From the NCBI GenBank assembly GCA_009792885.1, contig WMCF01000021.1, forward strand, positions 1,405,680-1,469,679: a DNA stretch of 64,000 bases, in the 5' to 3' direction. This document shows, piece after piece, positions 51,201 through 63,021 of the stretch. Position numbers and translations under genes: made by a program. The stretch comes from Eremophila alpestris peregrina (taxonomy: Eukaryota; Chordata; Aves; Passeriformes; Alaudidae). The stretch's first letter is position 1. Each line of letters starts with the position of its first letter. Below the pieces are notes generated by a model. That model was not told the origin of the DNA and ran no database searches. It was given only the letters and a program-made list of their open reading frames with translations.

Positions 51201-53017
51201 TATTGACTCTACCCTCTCACCATCTCCTAGCATGGGAAATATTGCAAGTGAGTTCCTTTGCCAATGGACAGAGACTATAAAGAGCAACGTGAACCACAAC
51301 CAAATAGAGAAGCATCAAAATTCACTCTTCAAGCAAATATCCAACTGCCTGGTATGCTCTCCTACAAGACTTTCCCAGCAGCTGTCTCCACACAAGAGTT
51401 TTCAGTCACATGCAGACAAGACTGAAATATTTTACCCAGAGCAACTGCTTCAGTGTGCACCTATGAATTAAATAGTTGCTAGGAAAGAATCAGAGCTCTA
51501 AAAGACCAACAGGCAAAGACCTCAACCTGATTATGGCATTTGACGATACTATGAAGTTGCACTCCAGTTTTCAGTTCTATTCTCTAAAAATATGTAAGAA
51601 AAAAGGTATTACAGCAGTTGAAAACTGACCTCTTGGCTAGATCATTTAACCAGGAAAGTCCTCCATCAAACCATCCACATGGGAAACCCCAAGTGTATCT
51701 CTTTAGAAATGCAACCATTTGGAAAGTTGATTTCCATGCCTAATCCATGGTGAAGAGTTGGGCTTGTCCTCTTGCTGCCAGCTTTTCCAAAGCCAGGATT
51801 TTTAACCAGAGAGCAGGAGTATTTTCAAAAGCAAAACTGTCAAATGCAGATATGAAAAATCCTCTGGTGAAAAGTATCAAAGATGAAACTGCTTCACAGC
51901 TTCTGTGACATGCATGGTTGAAACTCAAACAACTTCCCAAAAGGTCAAGAAAAACTGTTTTGGTATAGGAGCAATCACTGACTGAGCCATTCAGTTCAAA
52001 GGCTGTGGCTGGGGGGTAAACTTGGGGTGAGGAATATGTGCTCCAGCCCAGCCAGAGCAAGTGAGCAAATATGTGGCAGATGAGTATCAACACATAAAAA
52101 TGTGAAGGTTTAACATCTGGGGAAAGCAATCTAAACAGCCACGTACAATAACACTGAATTTGGAAATGGCATGCAAGCACAGAAAGAGATCTTGCAATTG
52201 ACAGTGCTCTGGAATCATTAGTTCAGTAACACACAAAGAGTAAACACAGCCTTAGTCATTAAGAACAAGATGGACAGCACCCTCCTGCCACAGCAGAAAG
52301 CCTTGGTGCACCCATGTCCAGCACATTGTGGGCCATTCTGGCCTTGTCCTAGGAAAGAATGTAGCAGAGTCAGAGGTATCAGAAAGGTCCAATAAAATGA
52401 TAAAGGAGGCAGAGTGGCTGCTCCACAGGAAAGATGAAAATACTTCTTTTCACAAATATCAGTACGCTTGGAACCACCACACAGAAGGTGGGGCAACACA
52501 AAAACTGCAGACTGGACAGATTTGTAGTCTGTACTACAATGAGTGTTAGGACATACCCTCCAACATCACCACAATAACAGTAGCAGGATTTTGTGAGGAA
52601 AATGGACCACCTAAAGCATCTGGGCTCACCTGGCCTCCCTAACCAGCACCTCTCACTGCCAGCACCAGGCAGAAGGGCATGGTGGGCCACCTTGCAAGGG
52701 CATTTCTTTCATACCTGCCAGAGTCAGCTCTCTGCAAATACACAGCAAGACTTTCCTCCATCTGCACTCTTTCAGACAGCCCAGATCCTCTTCATTTTTC
52801 CAAGTAAATTATTTTTTTAAAAGCATATTCATATACTTTTCATCAATAATATAATAATATTTCTTAAAGACTGCAAAAATCCTTTTACCCACTTGGCAGA
52901 CAGATATGCAAGCACTGTCTGAGTTTCAGAGGTGATTAGTGCCCCAGTTGTAACCCCAAGATTCATTTGTATCAAGAGGCCTCGAGCACCTGCAAAAATC
53001 ACCTCCCAATGAATTTC
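45211..53017. other. AT-rich unique non-coding DNA
   Basis: No supportable gene in 7.8 kb. The frame from an ATG at 45477 to 45902 (141 codons, Asn/Tyr/Phe-rich) resembles no protein. A minus-strand frame of 146 codons (51740-52180) starts with GTG and is also unrecognised. Two perfect ATTTGCAT octamers lie 45 bp apart (46509 and 46554). The stretch 46.5-47.3 kb is repeat-free and motif-dense. A possible very degraded CR1 tail word (GGACTAGGTGGTC) lies near 50829-50842. I see nothing else. Confidence 0.65.
45588..45602 (+). promoter_or_regulatory. CTCF-like motif
   Basis: Matches the CTCF core CCASYAGRKGGCRSY at 13 of 15 positions, with T in place of C at the first and twelfth positions. It also contains an E-box-like CAGATG. 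Single weak motif match. Confidence 0.2.
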
Positions 53018-53087
53018 TCAAGGTCACACAAAGTCAGGAAAAGAATTAAGAATGAAGTTCTGTCCAGTGCTTTATCAACAAATTTAA
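53018..53087 (+). repeat. Possible MIR-type relic, weak
   Basis: A CAAGGTCACACA word (53021-53032) and, further on, a CCAGTGCTTTATCAAC block (53065-53080) fall in the order of the MIR segments 'caaggtcacacagc' and 'cccgtgctcttaaccac', with diverged sequence between. The match is weaker than the copy near 16.2 kb and could be chance. Confidence 0.35.
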
Positions 53088-56000
53088 TTTTCAGGTGTCA
53101 TCCATTTTTCTCCTGATATCATGGTCACTCAAGCTCATATTTCACAGATGGACACCTTTTGCTCCAGGCATACTCTACTTGATCTATTTTAGAAATCAAG
53201 CACAAGATCCTCAGATAGAGCCAATCCACACACTCACAATGCAAGGTAACACTATGCAGAGGTCACTTCTGAGCTGTTCATCACCTACTGGAAACAACTT
53301 CTGAGGATGCTGTGCACCCAGAACTGCAATCAGGGTTTATAGGGAACCTTTGTCATTCCCTGTCCCCCCCTGCAACATCTCTTTTCTCCTCTGTGAAGAA
53401 AAAGGAGAAAGGAGTGGGTGGAAAGAAAACATGGTACAAGAACCTAGAGATCAATGATGAAACCTTTGGATTCAGATACTTTAGAGCCAGATTTTATCAG
53501 TTATCAATTCCACCAGACAGAATTTGCCCCCAAATCTATATTATTTATCTAAAAGGGCACACCAGCATATAAAAACAATTCAATGCTATAAATTTACATA
53601 TGATATAAAATTTCTTCATTTGCCCACTTACAGAAATACCAAGAGTTAGACCTTCCTCTGATTTATTGAGGTGCAATTGAAGTGGTATAAATGTGGCAAA
53701 AACACTGAAGGTCACTAAGATCCTTAATGAAACTCCTGATCAGAGAGGCCCATTTAGAAAAGAGAATTCCAAGTTCTTTGGCCTCAAAATGCATGATAAA
53801 GATTAATTGCAAAAGTATTGCAACACATGCTGAAGGGACCTAGAAGACAGGTGCAAACAATTGCGAATATTTAAAACTATTTTGCAGAATTCATTTGTAG
53901 TTCTTCATAATCACTTCTGTATCTCAGGAAAAAAAATCTGAAGGAAAAAAAGGCAAAGTATCAGTGAATAGAGCTGGGTAGGAGCCCAAATTTCTCCAAG
54001 AAAATAGAATTTTTATGCTAAGAGGAGGAGTAAGCCAACCTGAAAACTCCTCTCCTTCCTATGAATAGTCTAGAGCAAATCCACTACAGTAACATGAGGC
54101 AGAAAAGTCTGGGGTGGAAAGGACATGCAGAGTTTACATTAAATCCTGCCTATGCATGTTTCACAGCAATCAGGAATACAGGGGTTCACGTTTCAAACAG
54201 GACTGGAAACAAACAGCCCCTGATGGAGTCCCTTTGAGCAACAAAAGAAACCAGCACCCACAAGACTGTTGCCAGAAGTAATGTCAGCAACTGGTCCTTT
54301 CACCCTGACAGACACATTAAGGGACCCAGATGTCCAAACTGGAGGTTTTCTAAAGGAGAAATCTAAAATATGCTTGGATCATTCATATATAGAATACTTC
54401 AGGCTACAATCATTCTCAGCAAGAGATTTTCCTTAATACTTGTCTACATCTGTCAGCTCATGCTGATACATACTGTAGCTTTATTTTTATTGATTTTAAA
54501 TTTTAAAAACGTCACAAGTTAATTCACAGGTCTTCAGAAGAGACTAGCAGTAACTAAACTATTCCAACATCTTAATGAACCTACTTCACCAGAAGCAAAT
54601 TAGTAGCCACAATTAGTATATTCATAACTAGATTTTTTGTAATTTTAAGATGCATGCAATGTATGCTCTCTTCAACACCCTCTCCTTGCCAGTGGAGGAG
54701 CAAATTGCTTGTATTTTCCCTTTATATGACCATCTTCTTGTATCTTGCAGGCATATAATTTGCTATTCCTATAAGCTCTTTTTTTTCAGGTAATGGTAGT
54801 GGTGCATGGCACTTTGCTTTGGAGCCAATTCCATGCTAAATATCGATGAGTAACTTAATTAGGGACTAGTAAAGGAAAATTAAGGGTGAGAGAGACTGGA
54901 TTAACAAAACCAAACAGTGCTGATGCCGAATGTGGACCCAAAAATGCATTTTAAAAATTCTACATGTTTTAATGAGTAATACTTGCGTGGTTTTAAAATC
55001 GTTTTGTAGCTATGGCTTCCAGTCATGAAAATATATGCAATCTCATAAAATGTCTGATATTAGCATGCCTCTTCAAGTGCAAGTGAGTTGTCAATAAGAC
55101 AATTAAGACAACATCAATAATACACACTGCATGTTATTATCTGCTATTCGAAATCCCAGCCTATCCAAAGATCTCTGGAAACAAAGGGTACATCTGACAT
55201 TGGCAAAAACATCTCCCACAAGTGAAATATGTAATTCTGAATGTATGCAATGGCACTCCTACCTGTAAGGGAAAAAATGGATTGCTTTTAAATACAGAAT
55301 AAATAACTCCTGATAATGTAAAACCTGGCTCTGTAAAAGAAATGGCTACAATAGAAAATTAGCAATCCTGTGCTTAAATCAATCACTTCTATCACATGAT
55401 CCAAGTCGATAAAAGTACTGAATAAGTGCTATCATTGACCTTAATCAGCCAACAATTGGCACACAGGGATCAGAAATCCTAGTGAGGAAATCAGTTGTCC
55501 CTAGTAAATTTTAGGATTTGGGGGAACAGCAGACACACAACCTCCCACGATTCCTTTCTATCCAAACACCACAATGGTTTTAACAGGAGGAAGGAAGGAC
55601 TGAAGTTAAATAAGCAAACTTCCAGCAGACTCCTTCAGGTATAAAACTTAACAGGTGTACATGCATTTCCATTTCATAGCTGAACAATACTCAACTCCTG
55701 ACTTTTTTTTCCCCTCTGTAACACAGGAACTGTAGCTAAGCATACAATGAAAACAGCCCTCAATGATTTTACTTGGTAGAAAAAACCTATCTGGAAGTGA
55801 GGGTGATGAAAATCGTGCTGCACAATGATTAATTTGGGATTTAATCCTGATGTCCCATTTCATCCAAAGTTGCCATTAAGCTCAAAAGGAGAAAGGACTA
55901 CATAACTGGGACCTAACATTTTTATTTATCCACCTCATAAGCTGAATGTGATTTCAGATTGAACACAATAGATTTCCCTGTAACTAATGGACCAGATATA

Positions 56001-57590
56001 TTCATGCAATGTCCTTTTATTGATTTTACTTTCTTCTACCTATTGTTTGCATTTTCCTATGAAAAACATATAACTGTCATTATGCTGTAGATGTCCTTTA
56101 CAATTATTATATCATTCACTATTTCTTAACGAAAAATACATGTTTTGCTACAGCATGCTTTCTAATGAAAGACTCCCCACTAGCCAAACTGGAGCCTAAA
56201 TTGTTAGAACATACTGTACAATTTGGGAGAAGCAGAAGAAAATTAAACCCTTTGGAATTGGTTTGTTTGGTTTTGAAATATGTGTCATTAAAAATTTAAT
56301 AAGAGGGAAAAAAATGGCTAAAGGACAGGCTTCATTTTAGACACATTCTAAACAATAAGCCTATTTATACAACTGATCACATAACGAATTTCTAGGCACT
56401 TTATGGAATGAAAAGCTTTTTGCACTGCAAAAGTCATACCGCACACAGCTTTCAAGTTTCAGAAAATAAATATTCAAAGGGATGGAGCAATAAAAAGATA
56501 TTAAGTATTTTTTAACCCACACTAGTCTGAAATTTTACACAGTACCTTAAATAAACACAAAAAAAAATTGTCAAACATCTACAAAGAGAAAGTATGTGAA
56601 CAAATTTAAACGTACTTTCTTTGTTTACCAATTTTTTTTCCACTCTTCCTTGATTTATATTGCAATATTTTGTTCCTAAGTTACGATTATGCAAAGTACA
56701 ATTTGTTTTGGATGACTATTTGGAATGTTTACAATTATTTAAATACAATTTACTTAACTATTTTGAAACCAAATGATGTGTTGAATTAAAGAAGGTTCAA
56801 CATTGAAATTGCTGTCATGTGCTCATTTCTCTGCAAACTGCACTGACAGCTGAGGACGGCACATTTTCATTTGTACAGGGTGCCTGGTGTTCCAGCAGGT
56901 CCCACTGATTTTACAATCTTTCCACCAAGGGGCAACTTTCATGGAGCCAACACCCAACTTATCTGTCAATATGGAAGCCACCAGCTGAATGCAGACAGAG
57001 CTGAGAAGGAAAATGCAAAGCCATGCTGTTATCGACAAAACCTACACAGAACTTCAGCTACCGCTTACAGAGGCAATGATTCAGCCACCAGATTAAAAAA
57101 CACTTTCAAATAACCAAATAACTTTGCATGCAAGAGCAGCCTTCAGAGACATTCACATTTATGCAGAGCCAGCTTTTGCCAAAACAGCGACGATCTCGAG
57201 TGTTTCAGTTCCTTAATGCCACTAAGCCTAAGGGCACAAGGAAGGGGTGAGCTTGATAAAGTAGGAAGCACCCACACATAAGTATCTTTGACAGAGTAAA
57301 GCTTCCAGCAGGATCTCAACCAGGTGCAGCCACTTTCATTAGCCAAGTTTGAGATTACTCCCATGCTGACTATCAAGCCCTATGAAAATATGAATTATCT
57401 GCATGCACCACAGCAGTGCTCATCCACACGCTTTGCCACTGCTGGACATCCTCAGGGTTTCACAACTATACACATAATTACCAAAATTCTCTCAGAACTT
57501 AAACACAAAAATACCCATCTACATTTTTTAGACTCCAGTTCTTTAACTTGATTGTGCTGTTTAATTTCCCACTAAAAGAGAAAAAAAAAA
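53088..57590. other. AT-rich non-coding DNA, candidate regulatory stretch at 54.8-55.1 kb
   Basis: No gene is recognised. The stretch 54.79-55.11 kb is free of repeats and contains homeodomain-type AATTAG and an adjacent pair of CAAGTG (NKX2-type) cores at 55073-55087, so it is a candidate conserved element. A minus-strand frame at 56823-57038 looks like a signal peptide plus a Cys/Trp-containing tail, but its first codon is TTG, so it is not counted as a gene. TGCATGCA occurs at 54651, 57125 and 57400. Confidence 0.6.
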
Positions 57591-57609
57591 TCTGTACAGA
57601 TTGTACAGA
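57591..57609. promoter_or_regulatory. Perfect inverted repeat with 3-bp spacer
   Basis: TCTGTACA (57591-57598) and TGTACAGA (57602-57609) are perfect inverted copies around a 3-bp spacer. The six-base arms TGTACA with a 3-bp gap have the geometry of glucocorticoid/androgen receptor elements (AGAACAnnnTGTTCT), differing from the consensus at two positions per arm. Alternatively it is a chance palindrome. Confidence 0.3.
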
Positions 57610-58699
57610 TGGGACAAGACAGAGTCTGGGATTTCTGAGGCATGCGGGAGAGGAGCTGTGTTAGGACTTTCATCTCTCCCTTTTGGTTTCTACTGAAATC
57701 TGTTACTTCTGCTTGTACAATCAACGACTGTCAAACTAGGATTGCTCAGACTCAAAACACAGTTACCAGCTGAAATTCTTAGGACAGTTTTGGAAGCTCA
57801 GCCTTAACTGAACTCCCCAGGGTTTGGATGTGCTTATTTAAATAAAAGGAGAAGTTCAGGTAAAAGGTGTAAATTCCTCATCTAAGGCTATTCTTGGAAC
57901 ACCTTGACTTTTGGCCATGGAAACTGAGTCACAGTTTCAGAAGCCCCTTCCAGCATGGAACATGCAAAGGCAGTTTTGGAGATTTCAGTGTCACTCAAGT
58001 CAAGGCTATCCCTTTGATTCTCAAAAGCTTGAGCTAAATCATTGCCTTGTAATGAATAAACCAAGTTCAGATACTTAATCATGTTTTCATTTCTGTGTGA
58101 TGGAGCATTTCCATTATGGCTATCACTGTGATACAGAGCCTTTAGTCAGCAGGGCTTCTCTGACTGCTGCTGTGAAGAGTCAGGAGCTCTTCTGTCTGCA
58201 GGTGACAACCTGAGGGACTCTACTCAAATCCAGGTATGGCCAAGCCAGAACTGACAGCAGGTCTGCCTAGAAGAGCATTAGAGGATGTCCTAGAGCTTGC
58301 CTGATCACCTGAAATTCAGGGGCATTTTTCTGGGTCAGAGAAGATCACAGGTGTTGCCACTGAAGAAAACCACATGTCAGCCTACCAGCCTCAGGCTTTT
58401 TGAGTAGGGAGAGTTTTCTCAGGATCACAAATCAGCACCCTATCCATGGGAGGAGTAAAGCTGACAATTATTTTGAAAAGAAAACCTTGGTTCTAGTGAA
58501 CTCAGTGGTAAAAGTCCCCATTATTCAATGGAGCCAAGATTTATTCCTAAACTATAAGGCCAATAAGGAAAACAGAAGCAAGAATTTTACCCAGTCGCTC
58601 CTTATGCACTGCAATAAGGAGATGGAGTCCTCCCTGCAATTATCAAGGTTCATGTGAGGACAGGGACAGGATTCTTCTCTGTTTTATTTCAAACCATCT
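57610..58699. other. Non-coding DNA, no gene seen
   Basis: Mixed composition with short frames of no recognisable product. I identify no repeat, promoter or RNA gene. Confidence 0.7.
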
Positions 58700-59110
58700 C
58701 AGGCACATCATTCTTTTCTTCCTCTTTTAATGGGAGCTCAGAAACCCTGAAATCTGGGGGCTGGCTCAGACTCTCGTGCCTCTTGGTGGGTCTGGCACGC
58801 AGATGAAAACAGAGTGCAATTGCTGCATAACCTGTGCTGTGCCCCAAGCTGCAGCAGCACTGCATGGTTTCATGTAAGTGACATGTCACAGCCAGCACTG
58901 AGCGTGTCAGCTCACTGACAGGCACACAGTGTGTCACACCATCCTCCAACACCGCTCTCCTGGGCAGCCTCTGCCTCTCAGGGACAGCATAAACAAGACT
59001 TGGTAGCAAGGAGAGCAGGACAGGCACTTGGTGGGTTTTTTCAATGCTGTGACGTGCAGCTGCTTTGGAGAAGTACCACCACAAGCGAGTGTCAAATGTC
59101 ACTCATGTTT
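58700..59110. other. Moderately GC-rich stretch with overlapping frames
   Basis: GC is near half, well above the flanks. A minus-strand frame of 137 codons (58689-59102) has no recognisable product. It includes the TGACA/TGTCA cluster described separately. Confidence 0.55.
58878..59101. promoter_or_regulatory. Cluster of TGACA/TGTCA cores with two palindromes
   Basis: A perfect 12-bp palindrome GTGACATGTCAC (58878-58889) is followed by a 6+4+6 inverted repeat TGTCAG-CTCA-CTGACA (58905-58920), then TGTCA at 58932, 59090 and 59097. TGACA/TGTCA is the core bound by TALE homeodomain proteins (MEIS, PKNOX, TGIF). Seven cores in 224 bp, five of them in the first 59 bp, exceed random expectation. 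Function is inferred from motifs only. Confidence 0.35.
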
Positions 59111-61762
59111 CCGCTGTGACTGCGAACATGGCACAGTGCATAAAACCCAAACGTGCTAGTTAAACTGTGTAACTCCTGAGCAGTGCCCTCCATTAAATGT
59201 AATTGCATTATCTGACAAATAATCAATGTTCAGATGACACTCAAGAGTCCTAGCTGCTAATCCTGGGCTAAAACTATCTGATATTTGCCTTCTTTCTGAA
59301 GTTTTATACTGTGCCTGTGCTTCAATATCAGCCCCAAAGGAGAAGCAGCATCACAAATAAGGTCCTGGCTTCCAATATGAATTTTCTAATAGTTCCATTA
59401 GAGAGATGAAGAACATAATCTGGTTTTGGACTAAAGAGGGCTCAGTCTTTGGCAAGCAGAATGACATAGCACCTTGTTTATATCATTCCTTATGATATTC
59501 AGCATATTAATTTTTCATTCTGTTAGGTTTAATTCTTCAATATTTGGTACAGATCTCTTATTTTACCAGGAGTTCCAAAGAGAAGGGAAAGAGCAGTGAC
59601 TTTGATATCAAGGTCTGCAAAGAAAACTAAAACAGCAAGCATTAGTTCTACAGAATAACCTGTGAGAGTGTAAGAGCTACTTTATATGGCTGTGGACTGC
59701 TGTGATCTGAATGTTTAGAGGACAGCATTATCCTGGGACACAATACAAAAATTCTGTTGTTCTTTCTTCATCTTCCTCTTCCTCAGTTGGGCCTCCAGGT
59801 TGGAGCTCCCATGGTCTGCAGCCCCTATATCCCTGATGCCCCACTTCTGACATGGGAATGAGCAGTGGCACTCTAGCTCCTGCCTGTCCTGGCCACTCCC
59901 TACATGCACAACCTCTCTTCATCACCTGTGTGTGCTGGTACAAACCTCCTCACAAGCCCCCTGCCTTCCACACTTGCTCATCTGCAGCAGTTAAGGGCTC
60001 AGCCAGGCCACCCTGGCAGGACCTGCTGCAGAGAGCCAGCAGCTCCAGAGCCAGGAGTGGCCATGGGCAAAGGGAACAGCCCCATCCCCTGAGTGTCTGA
60101 AGTCATCCTGCTGTGGGAAGGTGGTGCTGGAATGATGCCAGACAAGCCTTGGTGGAAAGAACAAGAAAATGAGAAGAATTTTCCTGCTCTTCACAAAAAA
60201 GCACAGTTCTGTGATGTGAGCTTAATTAACATTTACATGAACACTGGATTTGTTTATATTTAATACATCTTTTTCTAAATGTAATTCAAGACCACAGCTA
60301 TTCTAAAGTATGAAAAGCAACTCTTCCTTTGAACCACATTTTTAAAGGAACTACTATTCCAGCCAATTTAAAAAACAATTATGAGACCACACATGATTTT
60401 TGAAATCACAGATTACTGATGGGAGCAACAGAGATAGAAAAAGTTTTAAAATACAAGAAGTTAATTTGGCTTATTGCAGGTTTTCAAAACACTGTAACAC
60501 CTAACTCATAAACTTACTGAATTGTGTCCAGGATTTTTCACAACTTTGACTTTTTCTAACTGCAGAAGACCCAATTCAGCAGAGAAATGTTTTAGCACTG
60601 ACACCCAGATTTAGCTAAACAGCTAAACACTTTTCAATACCACTGCTTCTGCACTAAGTCAGGATCAAATGCTGTTCCAGAAATGCTCAGTGTGAGATCA
60701 GCTGAAGCAGTACAGGGGGATTCATAGCACTGTACCAGTAAGGTTTGGCACTGAACAGCTTTAACCAACAGTCCTTACATGTATGTGAACATCTTGTTTA
60801 TAAAATCTGAAAGAGAGCTCATGAAACAAATTATATCCAGAAATTATGTACAGCTGAAGGTACATATGATCCTCCCCACAAACTAAACAATTCCTATAGG
60901 CTACAGAGAATTTCATTAACATATGGCCTTCATGCATGCAAACCAAGGGGAAAAAAGCATTCAACATAATAAAAAGATGAGACTGTTCTAAAGTATTCTT
61001 ATTCTTGCCATATCACTTTCTCAAAGACGAGTGAATTTATATCTTTTATATCTTCATATCATGCAGTTGTAAGACAGGTATGCAAGCATCTTATAAAATA
61101 CTAAGTTATTATTCAGTAATTATTATTTACAGTCTCCTTGTACACTTGCCAAACTCCACATACACCTGCTCACAGAAGGATGGGGGCACCTGTGCTAAGG
61201 CAAGAAGTGTTTCAGAATGGACTTTAATCAGAGAGCAGAGAGCCCTAATAGAATAATAGGTAACTGGGTTACCTAATTGAAGAGTTTAAGTGTTGGCAAT
61301 ATCGTTGATAATAAACTAATAAGTTAGAAGGGCCTTCTTCACTTAGATGTCCAGCAATCATTGGACAAAATAAGGGCTTAAAATTGTTTAGAATTAATGT
61401 TGCTCACATATGAATACAAATTATCTTAGTAGGCTTTTGCATACTGATTGTACATTGCAGTTAAACCCTCTTATTTCTATAGGAACACATGATCTTTATT
61501 CAACATATAAAAGCTGCCCTAGCACTAAATACTGAACTCAAGGGAGGGCAAACCCTAAATGGAAGTAACTGGACAGGACTAAACTCTGCACTCAGCAGGA
61601 GCACATGGGAAGCACCTTGGGCCCAGAACAAGGTGCAAATGGCTTCCAAGCCTGGCAGAACTTTGAGTTTAACAAAGAGAACTTCCATTTTTCGTGGGTG
61701 CTTTCTGGATAATTCCGTGAAAAAAAACACACACATCTGAAGAGAGCATCGAAAGTGCTCAA
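59111..61762. other. Mixed-composition non-coding DNA
   Basis: A moderately GC-rich piece at 59.76-60.12 kb has overlapping short frames on both strands without recognisable products; the rest is AT-rich. TGCATGCA occurs at 60933. No gene or repeat family is recognised. Confidence 0.65.
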
Positions 61763-61832
61763 GACACCTCCCTGCCCCCCGCTCCCCCCCTTTTTTGTTT
61801 TCTTTTTTTTTTTTTGTTTTGTTTGTTTGTTT
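61763..61832. repeat. Homopyrimidine and (GTTT)n low-complexity tract
   Basis: C-rich runs of six and seven C pass into T runs of up to 13 and then four GTTT units, with only a few G interruptions and one A. The tract is almost purely pyrimidine on the plus strand apart from those G bases. Confidence 0.9.
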
Positions 61833-62987
61833 AACGAATTTCCTATTTCAAATAAGAAGAAATTACTCAGAGGAGGAAAAGTTGTCTTCAAATCCAGCAT
61901 GAAAACACATGTGCAACACTTCTCCTCCCTCCATGTGCCAGCCCAGCTTCTCCTGTCATACTTCCCCAGCATTGTGGCTAACCCAGAGACCCTGATCCAA
62001 GAGATCCTGCTCTGCTACCTACACCCATAGCTGGAAGCATGCTGAAACCAGAGCTTCTCCTTCACTTATCTCTGGTTTGCTCTATTGAGTTCAGCTCCAC
62101 CACCAGTGTCAGAGAGAAAGATGCAGAGATTATTGCCATCTTCAAGGCAGAAAAAAAGTGATGTGGTCTTCAAGGGTATTTTCATTATTAAATCAGAAAT
62201 TATAAAATTGTGCCATGTTATTTTTTAAACAACAAAACATTTGCTCCATAATATAATTAAAACGAAGAAAAGAATGCACAATTAGCAAAAGATATGTGTC
62301 ATAACAACAAGCACCAATAAGAATTTTCTGGAGACTTATTTGTAAATCTATATTAATAAAGGAGAAACATAAAAAGAGAAGGCTTTTTCAATCTAATAGG
62401 TAGTATTTAATTTGACTTAAATACATTAAGCACATCTTCAAAAACCCTATCTCGCAACAGAAAACCTCATCAAAGCAAAACACACCCATAAAAATAGTCC
62501 TCATATGGTTAAAAAAATTAACATATTCTTAAAAGAGGTGTTTTCTTCTTAAAAAGGTACATAATTAAGTGTCATGCAGTTGAAGAATATGAACTAGCCA
62601 GACTATTTTTACAGAGGCATCAAATCTACTTTTACCAAATCTTTATACCAGCTACAGAGCAGGAGAATGAAAATTGTGTTACATTACAGATTATAAATGT
62701 GTAAACCACTTTCAAATTCAGCTGGTTTTATTTGTCAATCATAAGTTTCAATACCTTTCCCAATATCTCATAAAAAGTCTGCATGATCATTTGTTTCTTT
62801 CCACAACAGTTATCTCATCAAATGCAAGTTCTGTCTAACTTGGTGGTGGATGTGAGTTCACTGCAGAAGTTGCATTCAGTAAGCAAAAGGTTAATAGTCT
62901 GAAGTCAATGATTTAGTATCATGACATGGGTAACAGCCAATCAACAGTTGGTGTCTGAAAGAGGCTGTGATATATTATATTTATAAA
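61833..62987. other. AT-rich non-coding DNA
   Basis: A short GC-moderate piece at 61.91-62.10 kb is followed by strongly AT-rich sequence. I see no gene, repeat or regulatory site with support. Confidence 0.7.
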
Positions 62988-63021
62988 GGAGGGGGGGTGG
63001 TGGTGAGGGGTTTTTTTTTTT
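62988..63021 (+). repeat. G-rich tract followed by an 11-T run
   Basis: Twenty-three bases made of a seven-G run, GGT/GGTG units and a final GGGG are followed directly by 11 T. Only three independent GGG tracts are present, so a canonical three-tetrad quadruplex is not satisfied on one strand; a two-tetrad form is possible. Confidence 0.8.

Noticed and set aside
51740..52180. 146-codon minus-strand frame
   Set aside because: GTG start, the only ATG is next to the stop, and there is no recognisable product.
56823..57038. Minus-strand frame resembling a secreted small peptide: hydrophobic leader, then a tail with paired Trp and several Cys
   Set aside because: The first codon is TTG, with no in-frame ATG before the hydrophobic stretch. 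I recognise no family, and a plus-strand frame overlaps it.
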